Shown: positions 26,139 through 34,990, counted from the first letter of the stretch. The stretch: 64,000 bases of DNA from an uncultured Neomegalonema sp. (GCA_938008165.1 CALLLP010000017.1:1-64000), one strand, 5' to 3'. A program made the numbers and translations. The notes: generated by a model not told the origin, from the letters alone.

Positions 26139-26603
26139 ATGACCGATCAACTATACTGCCTGTCAAATCCCGATGAACCCGGTCTCGTCCGTATTGCCAT
26201 TCAAAACAATGCTACAGAACAATATGATGTGTTTTGCCAACCGGGAGAGCGCATCGACTGGTCACTGACGGTTCGCAATGCAGGCGCAGCCATGAAGGCG
26301 CTTCACACCAGTATGCAGCGCTATCGCAAATGCCGGGGCAACGGCGTCTATCGGTGCTCGCCAAGGGATGCGCATGAGATTGCCGCCCGATACACCCCTA
26401 AACGCATCAAAAACTGGGGCCAGCCGTCCCAGCAGGCGCGCGACACGCTCTTTGCCATGATGCTGGCCATGGCATTTCTCGCAAGCGTCGTCATCACTCA
26501 GGTCGCAAGGCAGGGCACGATACTGACACTTGGGCTGATCGCCACGATTTTGGCGATGCTGACCATCGCCATCACCGTCCTGCGGGATGATCGGCAGCGA
26601 TAA
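26139..26603 (+). CDS. GIY-YIG/T5orf172-like domain protein with two C-terminal membrane helices
   Basis: A 154-residue protein. Residues 4-85 resemble the T5orf172/MUG113 branch of GIY-YIG: 'LYCLSNPDEPGLVRIAI' (5-21) stands for the 'xYxLxNPxxPGLxKIGxT' start, and 'ALHTSMQRYRK' then 'GVYRCSPRDAHEIA' for the 'ExxLHxxLxxxR...EFFxxS' end. The YIG-equivalent is 'RIA', so nuclease activity is doubtful. Two membrane helices follow (about 105-121 and 128-147). It is divergent from motB and ends base-to-base against the convergent lipA gene. I know of no described function for this layout. Confidence 0.6.
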   Translation: MTDQLYCLSNPDEPGLVRIAIQNNATEQYDVFCQPGERIDWSLTVRNAGAAMKALHTSMQRYRKCRGNGVYRCSPRDAHEIAARYTPKRIKNWGQPSQQARDTLFAMMLAMAFLASVVITQVARQGTILTLGLIATILAMLTIAITVLRDDRQR

Positions 26604-27545
26604 TCACCCCTGCGAGGAGAGACGCGCCGCGCGCAGGGCCTCAAAATCCTCGCCCGCATGATAGGACGACCGCGTCATCGGTGAAGCGGAGACCATGAGA
26701 AAGCCTTTCGCAAAAGCGGCTTTCTCATACGCAACGAACTCATCGGGTGTGATGTATCGCGCCACCGCGTGATGCTTTTTCGTGGGTTGGAGATATTGTC
26801 CAACGGTCAGAAAATCGACATCCGCCGCGCGCATATCGTCCATTACCTGATGCACAGCGACACGCTCCTCGCCCAACCCCACCATGATCCCCGATTTCGT
26901 GAAGATCGACGGGTCACGCTCTTTCACCTGCTGAAGCAGGCGCAGGGAATGGAAGTACCGCGCACCGGGTCGCACGTCGGGGTAGAGTCCGGGCACCGTT
27001 TCCAGATTATGATTGAAAACATCCGGGCGCGCCTCGACCACCACCGCCAACGCGCCATCCTTGCGCAGAAAATCGGGAGTCAGAACCTCGATGGTGGTTT
27101 CGGGGCGTTTGCGGCGAATCGCACGGATCGTTCTGGCGATATGATCCGCACCCCCATCATCCAGATCATCGCGATCCACCGATGTGACGACCACGTGATT
27201 CAACCCCAGCTTTGCGACCGCATCTGCGACCTTGGCCGGTTCAAACGGGTCGAGCGCTTCGGGTTTACCAGTGGCCACATTGCAAAAACTACACGCACGG
27301 GTGCAGGTATCGCCCATGACCATGAAGGTCGCGTGCCCCTGCGCCCAGCATTCGCCCGCATTCGGGCATCCGGCCTCCTGACATACCGTCGTGAGGCCGT
27401 GCTCGCGAACGATATCGCGGGTGGCGAAATATCCCGGCGAGGACGGGGCGCGTACGCGAATCCAGTCGGGCCGTTCGGCGGAGATATTATCGGCGCGATG
27501 CGCTTTTTCAGGATGGCGCAGGCGCGGGGGGGCTGTTTCGCTCAT
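26604..27545 (-). CDS. lipA: Lipoyl synthase
   Basis: LipA (313 aa) is the radical-SAM enzyme that inserts two sulfurs into protein-bound octanoyl groups to make lipoate. The auxiliary cluster cysteines are Cys55, Cys60 and Cys66 ('[12 protein letters not shown]'); the radical-SAM cluster is Cys81/85/88 ('CTRACSFC'); the C-terminal '[10 protein letters not shown]' supplies the conserved Ser ligand. An in-frame start at 27566 exists, but ATG 27545 gives the normal N-terminus. LipB is not adjacent. Its stop abuts that of the convergent gene at 26603. Confidence 0.95.
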   Translation of the reverse strand: MSETAPPRLRHPEKAHRADNISAERPDWIRVRAPSSPGYFATRDIVREHGLTTVCQEAGCPNAGECWAQGHATFMVMGDTCTRACSFCNVATGKPEALDPFEPAKVADAVAKLGLNHVVVTSVDRDDLDDGGADHIARTIRAIRRKRPETTIEVLTPDFLRKDGALAVVVEARPDVFNHNLETVPGLYPDVRPGARYFHSLRLLQQVKERDPSIFTKSGIMVGLGEERVAVHQVMDDMRAADVDFLTVGQYLQPTKKHHAVARYITPDEFVAYEKAAFAKGFLMVSASPMTRSSYHAGEDFEALRAARLSSQG

Positions 27546-27593
27546 GGGTATGACATAAGCCGCCACACCCGATCCGGCAAGGCGGCACAGGCC

Positions 27594-28046
27594 CTACTTG
27601 GCAACGGCTCCGGTCAGGTTTTTCAGCGCGCCTTTCGCTTTGGCGAGGGCAGGATGATCGGCGGGGATACCGTGCTGCGCGGCGATTTTGCCAAGATCAT
27701 GATAGGCGATATGCGTGTTGCCATCCGAATCTTCATAGAACAATACGCGCAGGGGCAGATCCGCCCCCATGGTCGGCGCAGCCTGAATCAACGGCGTGCC
27801 GATCTTCGGATTGCCAAAGATGACGAGCGTGGCAGGGGCCAGCGCCATATCCACCTTTGCCGCGCCCTTTGCGTGATCGACGGTCGCGAACACGGTTGCC
27901 CCCTTCGATTCGAGAATTTTCGTAAAGGCCGCGACGGTTTCCGACACGCTCCCCGATGCCTTTTGATGAATCATGCCATCTCCGGCAATGGCAGGGGTCG
28001 CAGCGATTGCGGCGGCGAGGCAGCAAGACAGGGAAAGAAGGCGCAT
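27594..28046 (-). CDS. DUF302 domain protein, exported
   Basis: A 150-residue DUF302 protein with a Sec signal peptide ('LLSLSCCLAAAIAATPAIAG'). Conserved blocks include 'ILESKGATVFATVDH', 'LVIFGNPKIGTPLIQ' and 'RVLFYEDSDGNTHIAYHD'. The family is widespread and of unknown function; structures suggest a small ligand-binding fold. A GTG at 28049 directly precedes the ATG at 28046; the GGAG 7 bases before the ATG favours the latter. It lies 48 bases upstream of lipA on the same strand. Confidence 0.85.
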   Translation of the reverse strand: MRLLSLSCCLAAAIAATPAIAGDGMIHQKASGSVSETVAAFTKILESKGATVFATVDHAKGAAKVDMALAPATLVIFGNPKIGTPLIQAAPTMGADLPLRVLFYEDSDGNTHIAYHDLGKIAAQHGIPADHPALAKAKGALKNLTGAVAK

Positions 28047-28116
28047 CACGGATCTCCAGATTGATAGCCATGTTTACTATGCCCCCTTATGGGGGGTCCA
28101 ACTCAGCAGAACCGCT

Positions 28117-29223
28117 TCACGAAAGCATGATCGCCCCGTGAAGGGCATCGGGTCGGATACTGGCTAGCGCCGCCTCGTTCGCCTCCACGATACCCCGTTC
28201 GGTGATCAGGCCCGTTACCAGCCGCGCGGGCGTCACATCGAAGGCCGGGTTCACCGCCTGCGACCCCGGCGAGGCGATGCGCAGCCGCGCGACCGCACCA
28301 TCGGGGAGCGCGCCATCAATCTCGGTCACCTCTTCCGCCGCACGATTTTCGATGGGAATTTCCGCTACGCCATCGCGCACCCGCCAATCAATCGTCGGGC
28401 TGGGCAGGCAGACATAGAACGGCACCTGATTATCCGCCGCCGCCAGCGCCTTTAAATACGTGCCGATCTTGTTACAGACATCGCCCGTGGCCGTCGTGCG
28501 ATCCGTACCGACGAGGCAGAGGTCAACCTCGCCATGCTGCATCAGGTGGCCCCCGGCATTATCGACGATCACATGATGCTCGACGCCGTGCTGGCCCAGC
28601 TCCCAAGCGGTCAGAAAGCCGCCCTGATTGCGCGGGCGCGTCTCATCAACCCAAACATGTACATCGATCCCGGCATCATGGGCCTGATAGATCGGCGAGG
28701 TTGCCGTGCCCCAATCAACGGTGGCCAGCCAACCCGCATTGCAATGGGTGAGCACGTTCACCCTGCCCTTGCGCTCGGCCACATCGCGCAGCACGGTCAA
28801 CCCGTATTCACCGATCCGCCGGTTGATTTCGACATCCTCATCGGCCATCTCGCCCGCCAGAGACCAAGCCCGCGCAAAGCGTTCCCCCTCGGCCAAAGGC
28901 ATCAACACCGCGCGCATCCGATCGAGCGCCCAGCGAAGATTGATCGCCGTGGGGCGCGTGGCATGAAGGGTTTTATACGCCGCGCCAAGGGCTGCATCCG
29001 ACGGATCGTCGCGCATCGCCAATGCGAGACCATAGGCGGCCGTCACCCCGATCAAAGGCGCACCGCGCACTCGCATCACACGAATCGCCTCCGCCGCCTG
29101 CGCCATATGTGTCAGGCGCTTTGTCTCGAAGGAAAAGGGCAAGCATGTCTGATCGATGATCCCGGCGCTTTCGCCATCCGCTTCGGCCCAGATCGGCCGC
29201 CACGCCACTCCATCGATCTTCAT
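28117..29223 (-). CDS. mtnA: S-methyl-5-thioribose-1-phosphate isomerase
   Basis: MtnA (368 aa) converts methylthioribose-1-phosphate to methylthioribulose-1-phosphate in methionine salvage. Substrate-binding '[15 protein letters not shown]' is at 51-65, the catalytic Cys161 is in '[17 protein letters not shown]' and the catalytic Asp241 in '[19 protein letters not shown]'. No other salvage genes are near, so it may serve isoprenoid-linked or partial salvage routes as in Rhodospirillum; that is only inference. GGAGA lies 7 bases before the ATG. A short C5-TTAT-G5 hairpin (28082-28096) follows the gene. Confidence 0.93.
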   Translation of the reverse strand: MKIDGVAWRPIWAEADGESAGIIDQTCLPFSFETKRLTHMAQAAEAIRVMRVRGAPLIGVTAAYGLALAMRDDPSDAALGAAYKTLHATRPTAINLRWALDRMRAVLMPLAEGERFARAWSLAGEMADEDVEINRRIGEYGLTVLRDVAERKGRVNVLTHCNAGWLATVDWGTATSPIYQAHDAGIDVHVWVDETRPRNQGGFLTAWELGQHGVEHHVIVDNAGGHLMQHGEVDLCLVGTDRTTATGDVCNKIGTYLKALAAADNQVPFYVCLPSPTIDWRVRDGVAEIPIENRAAEEVTEIDGALPDGAVARLRIASPGSQAVNPAFDVTPARLVTGLITERGIVEANEAALASIRPDALHGAIMLS

Positions 29224-29296
29224 TCGCGCTCTCCTTGGGGTCTAGCTAATGCCGATTATCCTAAGGAAAGACGCCCTGCCCTGTCCATCACGGGCG

Positions 29297-30580
29297 TCAA
29301 TCGTCATCGGCGCGTGTGCTCATATCGCCGAAATCGTCTTCGCTCTCCTCGGCCTCCGCCGCGTAGAGTTCTGCCGCAACCTCTGCAATGACAGCCCCGC
29401 GTGTCGGCAAAGGCATCAGACTGCCGGTTTCCGCCGGGGCCGGGGCCGCACGCTGAGACATGCGATAAATCGCATAACAGGCAATCAGCGCGCATAGAAT
29501 GCAGTTGTAAACGAAGAACCCGTCCGGCCCGATCCACCCCATGACATAGCCGACCACAATCGGCCCAAAACTGGCCCCGACACCATTGATGAAGACAAGG
29601 CCGCTTGATGCGGCGGCCATTTTTGACGGCGGAAGATAATCATTCGTATGGGCCAGCAACAGACTGTAAAGCGGATTTGCCATCCCCCCAAGCAGCGCCG
29701 CCGCCGCATAGATCGCCAGCAGGCTATTCGATAGCAACACCCCCGCTGCGCAGGCGACCGTTGCAACCGTCATGATCAGCGCAATCACCTTTCGCCGATC
29801 AACCCGGTCTGAAATCCATCCGATCGGATATTGGAAAAACAGTGCCGTGACATACATCAGCGACACAAACACCGCGATCTGATCGAGGGATAACCCGATT
29901 TCACCCGCATAGACCGCGCTCATGCCAAACATACTGGAAAAGATGCCGCCCAGCAGAAAACTGCCGGTACATCCCAGCGGCGAGGTATGGAACAGCTCCG
30001 TCAGGGTCATCCGCTCGGTGTTATCCGATACCGGCGCGGGCGAGGCGCTGAGCAAAATCGGCGCGAAGGAGATCGAAACGACGACCGACATCAGAATGAA
30101 AAGATCATACCCCCCCGGATCGGCGAGGTTAAGAACCGCCTGCCCGATCACGATCCCCGCAAGCTGCACCATCATATAGGCCGATAAGGTCTGACCCCGA
30201 TTCTCGTTGGTGGCCGCGTTATTCAGCCAGCTTTCGGCGACCACGTAAACGCCCGAAAACCCAAACCCCACAACCAGACGCATCAATGCCCAGGCCAGCG
30301 GCGTCACAAACACCGCATAGATGATGAATGCCGCCGAAATCAGCGACGCGAGGGCCGCAAAAACCCGCACATAGCCGACCCGGCGGATCATATCCGGTGC
30401 GATCCACGATCCCCCAAGAAAACCGATGAAATAGGCTGACATGACATAGCCCATCGTCTGCGGATCGAAGGCTTCCATCTTTCCGCGCACACCGAGCAGG
30501 GTGCCTTGCAGGCTGTTGCCGATCATCAAAAGGCCGATGCCCAGAAACAATGCCCAAGAGTTGTTGAAGACCTTGACCAT
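29297..30580 (-). CDS. MFS transporter (YcaD/sugar-efflux-like)
   Basis: A 427-residue major facilitator with twelve predicted helices. Motif-A-like loops are 'GSWIAPDMIRRVGYVRVF' and 'GWISDRVDRRKVIALI', and 'ESWLNNAATNENRGQTLSAYM' is characteristic of the YcaD subgroup, whose substrates are unknown. The C-terminal 45 residues are an acidic cytoplasmic tail (Ala/Glu/Asp-rich). It stands alone, with 268 bases upstream containing another gene's terminator. Confidence 0.85.
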   Translation of the reverse strand: MVKVFNNSWALFLGIGLLMIGNSLQGTLLGVRGKMEAFDPQTMGYVMSAYFIGFLGGSWIAPDMIRRVGYVRVFAALASLISAAFIIYAVFVTPLAWALMRLVVGFGFSGVYVVAESWLNNAATNENRGQTLSAYMMVQLAGIVIGQAVLNLADPGGYDLFILMSVVVSISFAPILLSASPAPVSDNTERMTLTELFHTSPLGCTGSFLLGGIFSSMFGMSAVYAGEIGLSLDQIAVFVSLMYVTALFFQYPIGWISDRVDRRKVIALIMTVATVACAAGVLLSNSLLAIYAAAALLGGMANPLYSLLLAHTNDYLPPSKMAAASSGLVFINGVGASFGPIVVGYVMGWIGPDGFFVYNCILCALIACYAIYRMSQRAAPAPAETGSLMPLPTRGAVIAEVAAELYAAEAEESEDDFGDMSTRADDD

Positions 30581-30791
30581 GGGCGGTGCCTATCGTGATA
30601 CGCGATCTGGGTGAGAGCGATGATACGGCAGAGACCCCCGAAAGAGCCATTCTGACGCAGTATGATTGCGCGTCTCTAATGCGCCCCAGGCGGCCAGTAA
30701 TGCCCATGACCGACATCCCGTGCCGCAATCGGATCATGGCTTGTCATTTGCGCAAACAGCCCTTGCCGGATCATTGCCCATGCGCTGACAC

Positions 30792-30822
30792 AAAAAACGG
30801 CGACCCCACTAAAGGGCCGCCG
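30792..30822 (-). terminator. Terminator of the repeat-containing peptidoglycan-binding gene
   Basis: A 9-bp stem pairs 30798-30806 with 30814-30822; the single plus-strand C/A mismatch becomes a G-U pair in minus-strand RNA. Six T residues follow (30792-30797). It lies 27 bases after the stop at 30849. Confidence 0.85.
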
Positions 30823-30848
30823 CTTGAATCATCACGATCGATGATGGA

Positions 30849-31853
30849 TCAGGTGCTGGGCTGTGCGCCGGGGTCAACACCGAGTTCACGCATCACTTCG
30901 ATGGTCAACTGGCCTTGGGCAATGCCCTTGGACCGCTGATACCGGCGAACCGCTTCCATGGTACCGCCACCGAGAACGCCGTCGACGCTGCCGGGGTTGT
31001 AACCTTTTTCTTTCAGCGCGAGCTGAAGCTGACGGATCAGGTCAACCGATGCGTTGGTGCTGCACAGGATCGGACGCCATTCCATTTTGCCCGGTCCACC
31101 CTTCTGAACCTCGAAAACGGTCTCGTACTGGGCCGGAATCTCGATCTTCTTGATTTCCGCCGGGGCCACGAGCTTGCGAATCGTGACGGTGCGGTTTTCA
31201 GCCGGGACAACTTTTTTGCGCGTGGTCGGCGGCTCGATCATCACGCGTTTTTCGACCTTTTCGGTCACGGCGGGGATGACCTTGGTGATCGTGCGCGGCG
31301 GCACCTTGACCACGCGCTTGGTCACGGTCTTGTACTCGGCGGGAATTGTCACGAGGCACATGATCTCGCCGGTCGCTTCGTCGTAGCGCTGGATCGGGCC
31401 TTCGCCTTTTTTCCAGGTGGTATACGCGTCCCGTACCTTCACCTTTTCCTCGACCTCTTCATAGACCGCATCCACGACGACCTGTTCTTCACGCTCAGGC
31501 TCGACGATGACGGTCTCGAATTGGGTTTCGAATTTTGCAGGGATGATTTCGAGTTCCTCGAATTCGCCCTGAATCTCGACCGTTTCCTCCGCTTCCTCGT
31601 ATTTCGCGGGGATCACTTCGAGCTTCTCGGTTGCTTCCTTCACGAGAACCTTGTTCTCGACGCGTTTGGTTTTCGCCGGAATGAAAACGCGCGCATAGCA
31701 CTCGCCGGGGCGCGCTTCTGGGGGAAGCAGCTCCGTCGCGGCCTGATAGGATTGATCGAGTTCATCCTGGCTTTGGGCGAGGGCCGCACCAGTCATTCCG
31801 AGTGCGAAGGCGCAGGCGAGCGCAACTTGGGCTTGTGTCCGTTTATAGATCAT
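30849..31853 (-). CDS. Secreted protein with eight 23-residue repeats and a peptidoglycan-binding domain
   Basis: A 334-residue exported protein (signal peptide 1-26, 'GMTGAALA'). Residues 58-149 and 170-261 are two blocks of four units with an exact 23-residue period. Each unit starts with an IPAxY-like motif: positions 58, 81, 104, 127 and 170, 193, 216, 239. A 'GE..C' string precedes each block (Cys52, Cys166) and another Cys (264) follows the second. Units alternate Val/Lys/Glu and probably form beta-hairpins. The C-terminal 265-330 is a PG_binding_1 domain ('LQLALKEKGYNPGSVDG', 'YQRSKGIAQG'). It likely bridges envelope layers. Monocistronic, with its own terminator. Confidence 0.75.
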   Translation of the reverse strand: MIYKRTQAQVALACAFALGMTGAALAQSQDELDQSYQAATELLPPEARPGECYARVFIPAKTKRVENKVLVKEATEKLEVIPAKYEEAEETVEIQGEFEELEIIPAKFETQFETVIVEPEREEQVVVDAVYEEVEEKVKVRDAYTTWKKGEGPIQRYDEATGEIMCLVTIPAEYKTVTKRVVKVPPRTITKVIPAVTEKVEKRVMIEPPTTRKKVVPAENRTVTIRKLVAPAEIKKIEIPAQYETVFEVQKGGPGKMEWRPILCSTNASVDLIRQLQLALKEKGYNPGSVDGVLGGGTMEAVRRYQRSKGIAQGQLTIEVMRELGVDPGAQPST

Positions 31854-32004
31854 CGTTCTCGGTACTCCGTTAGGACGCCGTGTGTTATTGTCAAATCATG
31901 AGCGCGGAAAACGCCCTGCATCCACTGGATGTTTGCCAAGCCATTGCGGCAAGAGCAAGTCTGTTATGATGCCGCAGACATTTTCGCGAAAAAATCGGAT
32001 AGAT

Positions 32005-33072
32005 TTAAGCCGTAAAAAGCAGCGACCCATCACCATAGGAGTAAAACCTGTATCTCTTTGAAATTGCATGGTGATACAGATTTTGCGTTTCATCCATCCC
32101 CATCAGCGCACTGACCAGCATAACGAGCGTCGAGCGCGGCAGGTGAAAATTGGTCACAAGTCCGTCAGTTAAACGAAACTGATATCCCGGCGTGATGAAA
32201 ATATCGGTCGAGCCATGCCACGGACGCAACATCCCCCCCCCGGCGGACGCGGTTTCCAGCACCCTGAGCGACGTTGTTCCGACCGCAATGATGCGCCCGC
32301 CTGACGCTTTTGCAGCATTGATGCGATCGGCGGTGCCTGCATCGATCTCGCCCGTTTCGGAATGCATCTTGTGTTCGCGTACCGACTCGGCCTTCACGGG
32401 CAAAAATGTTCCGGCACCGACATGAAGCGTGACAGTTTCGATCCCGATACCCGCCGCGACCAGACCGTCGAACAGTTCCGAATCAAAATGAAGCGCCGCA
32501 GTCGGGGCCGCGACCGCGCCATCGCGCTTGGCGAGGAGCGTCTGGTAATCGACAGCATCACGCTGATCGGCAGGACGGCGCTGGGCGATATAGGGAGGAA
32601 GCGGCATCGCGCCGATCTCAGCAATTGCAGTGTCGAGAGCCGCACCCGCGACCGCAAAGGCAAAAACGATCGTGCCATCATCAGCCTTGGTCTCGACGAC
32701 GGCTTGCAAAAGATCGCCAAAAAGAATGGCATCGCCCGCTTTCAGACGCCGCCCCGGCTTCGCAAAGGCCCGCCAGCGCGATCCATCCAGCCGCTCAATC
32801 AGCGTCGCATCGATGGCAACGGAATGGCCGTCGCGGTGGCGGATGCCCGAAAGCTGCACCGGCAGAACGCGCGTATCGTTGAACACCAATACGTCGCCAG
32901 GCCGCAAAACCTGAGGCAAATCGGCCATATGACGATCCGCCAGCACACCGTTTTCAGCATGCAGCATCTTCGCCGACCGCCGGGGACGAACCGGCCTGAG
33001 GGCAATCAGATCCTCAGGCAGATCGAAGTCAAAAGCGGAAACCGGCAGATCCGGTCGGTCCGCCATCTTCAT
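32005..33072 (-). CDS. queA: S-adenosylmethionine:tRNA ribosyltransferase-isomerase
   Basis: QueA (355 aa) transfers and rearranges the ribosyl group of SAM onto 7-aminomethyl-7-deazaguanine in tRNA, giving epoxyqueuosine. Family motifs: 'FDLPEDLIALRP', 'VLVFNDTRVLP', 'LHVGAGTFLPV', 'FRLTDGLVTNFHLPRSTLVML' in pieces and 'YRFYSYGDGSLL'. Start is ATG 33072 (or 33066), one base after the stop of the cyclophilin gene, so the two are coupled. The recipient tRNAs are those later recognised by GluQ (tRNA-Asp) among others. Confidence 0.95.
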   Translation of the reverse strand: MKMADRPDLPVSAFDFDLPEDLIALRPVRPRRSAKMLHAENGVLADRHMADLPQVLRPGDVLVFNDTRVLPVQLSGIRHRDGHSVAIDATLIERLDGSRWRAFAKPGRRLKAGDAILFGDLLQAVVETKADDGTIVFAFAVAGAALDTAIAEIGAMPLPPYIAQRRPADQRDAVDYQTLLAKRDGAVAAPTAALHFDSELFDGLVAAGIGIETVTLHVGAGTFLPVKAESVREHKMHSETGEIDAGTADRINAAKASGGRIIAVGTTSLRVLETASAGGGMLRPWHGSTDIFITPGYQFRLTDGLVTNFHLPRSTLVMLVSALMGMDETQNLYHHAISKRYRFYSYGDGSLLFTA

Positions 33073-33073
33073 A

Positions 33074-33703
33074 TCACAGGGTATCGGCCAGAACCTTCAT
33101 CGAGATCATCTTGTCAGGATCGGTCACCTGACCTGAACCGGGCGCACCCTTTTTGATCATATCGACGAATTCCATACCCTCAACGACCTGCCCCAGCACC
33201 GTATATTGACCGTTCAGATGGGGCGCGGGTTCCAGACAGATAAAAAACTGGCTGTCGGCACTGTTCGGATTGGACGAGCGCGCCATGCCCAGCGTGCCGC
33301 GATCAAAGGGAGCATCGGTAAATTCGGCATTGAGATTCTGGCCTGATCCACTGGTGCCCGTTCCGGTCGGATCGCCGGTCTGTGCCATAAAGCCATCGAT
33401 TACCCGGTGAAAGACGATGCCATCATAAAAGCCCTCGCGCGCCAGTTCCTTGATGCGCGACACATGATTCGGCGCGAGATCGGGGGCGAGTTCGATGATG
33501 ACGTTGCCGTCCTTGAGTTCGATGACGATGGCATTTTCGGGGTCGCTGACGGCCATGACGGTCTCCTGATTTGAGGGGGTGCGTGCATCGACGACCGTAT
33601 CGGTCTTCTCCGCCCTCACCTCCCCGTTTTGACTTGTCGTCTCCTCACCGCAGGCCGCCACCGCCAAGAGGCAGACCAGCGCGAGCGTTCCGAGTCTCGA
33701 CAT
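33074..33703 (-). CDS. Peptidyl-prolyl isomerase (cyclophilin), lipoprotein or cytosolic form
   Basis: A cyclophilin-type prolyl isomerase. The long form (209 aa) begins with a lipoprotein signal ('LLAVAAC', lipidated Cys18) and a charged linker of about 30 residues. The isomerase domain covers 50-209 with 'FHRVIDGFMAQTGDPTGTG', 'QFFICLEPAPHLNGQYTVLG'. The internal ATG at 33556 (residue 50) has an ideal AGGAG 6 bases upstream and gives 'MAVSDPENAIVIEL', the usual start of cytosolic alphaproteobacterial PpiB. Both starts have ribosome sites, so two products are possible. It is coupled to queA. Confidence 0.88.
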   Translation of the reverse strand: MSRLGTLALVCLLAVAACGEETTSQNGEVRAEKTDTVVDARTPSNQETVMAVSDPENAIVIELKDGNVIIELAPDLAPNHVSRIKELAREGFYDGIVFHRVIDGFMAQTGDPTGTGTSGSGQNLNAEFTDAPFDRGTLGMARSSNPNSADSQFFICLEPAPHLNGQYTVLGQVVEGMEFVDMIKKGAPGSGQVTDPDKMISMKVLADTL

Positions 33704-33776
33704 CGATTATTCCTTCGTTTCGGCGCGTGAGTACATAGCACGCGTGCCCTGTGCGTCACGCGAAATATAAGAGCGT

Positions 33777-34283
33777 TTATTCGGTAATCCCGTAACGCTG
33801 TTTGAGCAATTTGTTGATGCTGGGGGTGACAAAGGTTGAGACATCGCCTCCCAGACGGGCGATTTCCTTGACCAATCGCGAGGCAATGGCCTGATGTTCG
33901 GCATCGGCCATCAGAAAAACGGTCTCGATCTCGTTATCCAATGCGCGGTTCATGCACACCATCTGAAATTCATATTCGAAATCCGACACGGCACGCAGAC
34001 CACGAAAGATGACCTGCGCTTCTATTTTGCGGGCGTAGAACATCAACAATTCGCTGAAAGGCTCGACCCGCACGGTGGCGTCTCCCGGCCTGTTGGGCAG
34101 GGCGGCAACCTCCTGACGCATCATTTCGACGCGCTCCTCGGTGGTGAATAGCGGCCCCTTGCCTTCATTGGCCGCAACACCGATCACCAGATCATCGACC
34201 AGCCGCCGGGCACGCCAGATAACATCGAGATGCCCCAGTGTCACCGGGTCGAAGGTGCCGGGGTAAAGTCCAGTCCGCTTCAT
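33777..34283 (-). CDS. coaD: Phosphopantetheine adenylyltransferase
   Basis: CoaD (168 aa) joins ATP and 4'-phosphopantetheine to make dephospho-CoA, the penultimate step to CoA. The nucleotidyl-transferase motif 'YPGTFDPVTLGHLDV' is at 7-21 and the second motif 'AIASRLVKEIARLGGDVS' near the C-terminus corresponds to ISSTxVR. 'FRGLRAVSDFEYE' is also conserved. It lies between the CBS gene and the cyclophilin gene on the same strand, 33 bases after the former. Confidence 0.95.
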   Translation of the reverse strand: MKRTGLYPGTFDPVTLGHLDVIWRARRLVDDLVIGVAANEGKGPLFTTEERVEMMRQEVAALPNRPGDATVRVEPFSELLMFYARKIEAQVIFRGLRAVSDFEYEFQMVCMNRALDNEIETVFLMADAEHQAIASRLVKEIARLGGDVSTFVTPSINKLLKQRYGITE

Positions 34284-34316
34284 CGCGCGTCCTATTGGTT
34301 GAATGGGCGAACAGGA

Positions 34317-34757
34317 TCAGGCGACGCCGGAGCGGATCATCGTTTCCATGGCTTCGTTATCCTGAAGGAGTTCTTCGATCTTGGCCTTGACCACATCCCC
34401 GATTGAGATCAGGGCGATCACCTTGTCCCCCTCCATCACCGGCATATGGCGAAATCGTCCATTGCTCATGCGGGACAGGATCGAATCCGCGCTATCATCG
34501 GCCGTGCAGGTCATGACATCGCGGGTCATCACGCTCGATGCCGTTTGATCGAGGCATGCAGACCCCTTCACTCCCACGGCGCGAACAATATCGCGCTCCG
34601 AGATAATGCCGGTAAGCTTACCGTCCGAATCCAGAACCACAAGGCACCCGATTTTCATCTTGCCAAGTTTTGTAGCGACATCCGCGAGCGATGTGTTCAC
34701 TGTGGTCGAGGCGACATCGTGATGCGCTTTACGCTCGGAAATCTGTTTGACTTTCAT
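34317..34757 (-). CDS. CBS-pair domain protein
   Basis: A 146-residue protein built of two CBS domains (about 8-65 and 75-135), e.g. 'GCLVVLDSDGKLTGIISERDIVRAV' in part, 'VMTRDVMTC' and 'RFRHMPVMEGDKVIALISIGDV'. Such stand-alone pairs sense adenine nucleotides or SAM and usually modulate a partner enzyme. The frame is open to 34784, but GGGAGGG sits upstream of ATG 34757. A strong terminator-like hairpin lies 80 bases upstream in its leader, suggesting attenuation or an independent small RNA. Confidence 0.85.
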   Translation of the reverse strand: MKVKQISERKAHHDVASTTVNTSLADVATKLGKMKIGCLVVLDSDGKLTGIISERDIVRAVGVKGSACLDQTASSVMTRDVMTCTADDSADSILSRMSNGRFRHMPVMEGDKVIALISIGDVVKAKIEELLQDNEAMETMIRSGVA

Positions 34758-34836
34758 GGTCCGCCCTCCCTTGGGATTATCCATAGCCTAAGCGCCCAAG
34801 CGGCATCGGGAAAAGCAAAACATGCGTCTGAACAAG

Positions 34837-34865
34837 AAAAAAGACGCCCTCTTGCGAGGACGTCT
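34837..34865 (-). terminator. Strong leftward terminator with no upstream annotated gene
   Basis: GC-rich 10-bp stem, GNRA (GCAA) loop and T6 tail on the minus strand. It is placed between the CBS gene start (34757) and a 220-base stretch without a leftward gene. Confidence 0.8.
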
Positions 34866-34990
34866 GAAGTTGGATTGAGGCAGGTTTCATACAGGCAAGA
34901 AACCTATCGAGCAGTAAGAGAAAATACGCATGCGGATACACGTTTAGCAAGCCCAAAAGCGGCACGGGAGAATCACACCGGCGCGCCTCA
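34837..34990 (-). ncRNA. Candidate small RNA or attenuated leader upstream of the CBS gene
   Basis: On the minus strand a 10-bp stem (34842-34851 with 34856-34865) with a GCAA tetraloop is followed by six T residues (34837-34842). The one plus-strand mismatch becomes a G-U pair in minus-strand RNA, so the terminator points leftward. No gene on that strand ends here. A 7-bp stem (AGGTTTC/GAAACCT, about 34882-34905) lies just upstream. The 5' end is a guess. It could be a free small RNA or the prematurely terminated 5' leader of the CBS gene at 34757. Confidence 0.5.

Noticed and set aside
28082-28096. C5-TTAT-G5 hairpin after mtnA
   Set aside because: Too short and without a T-run to call a terminator.
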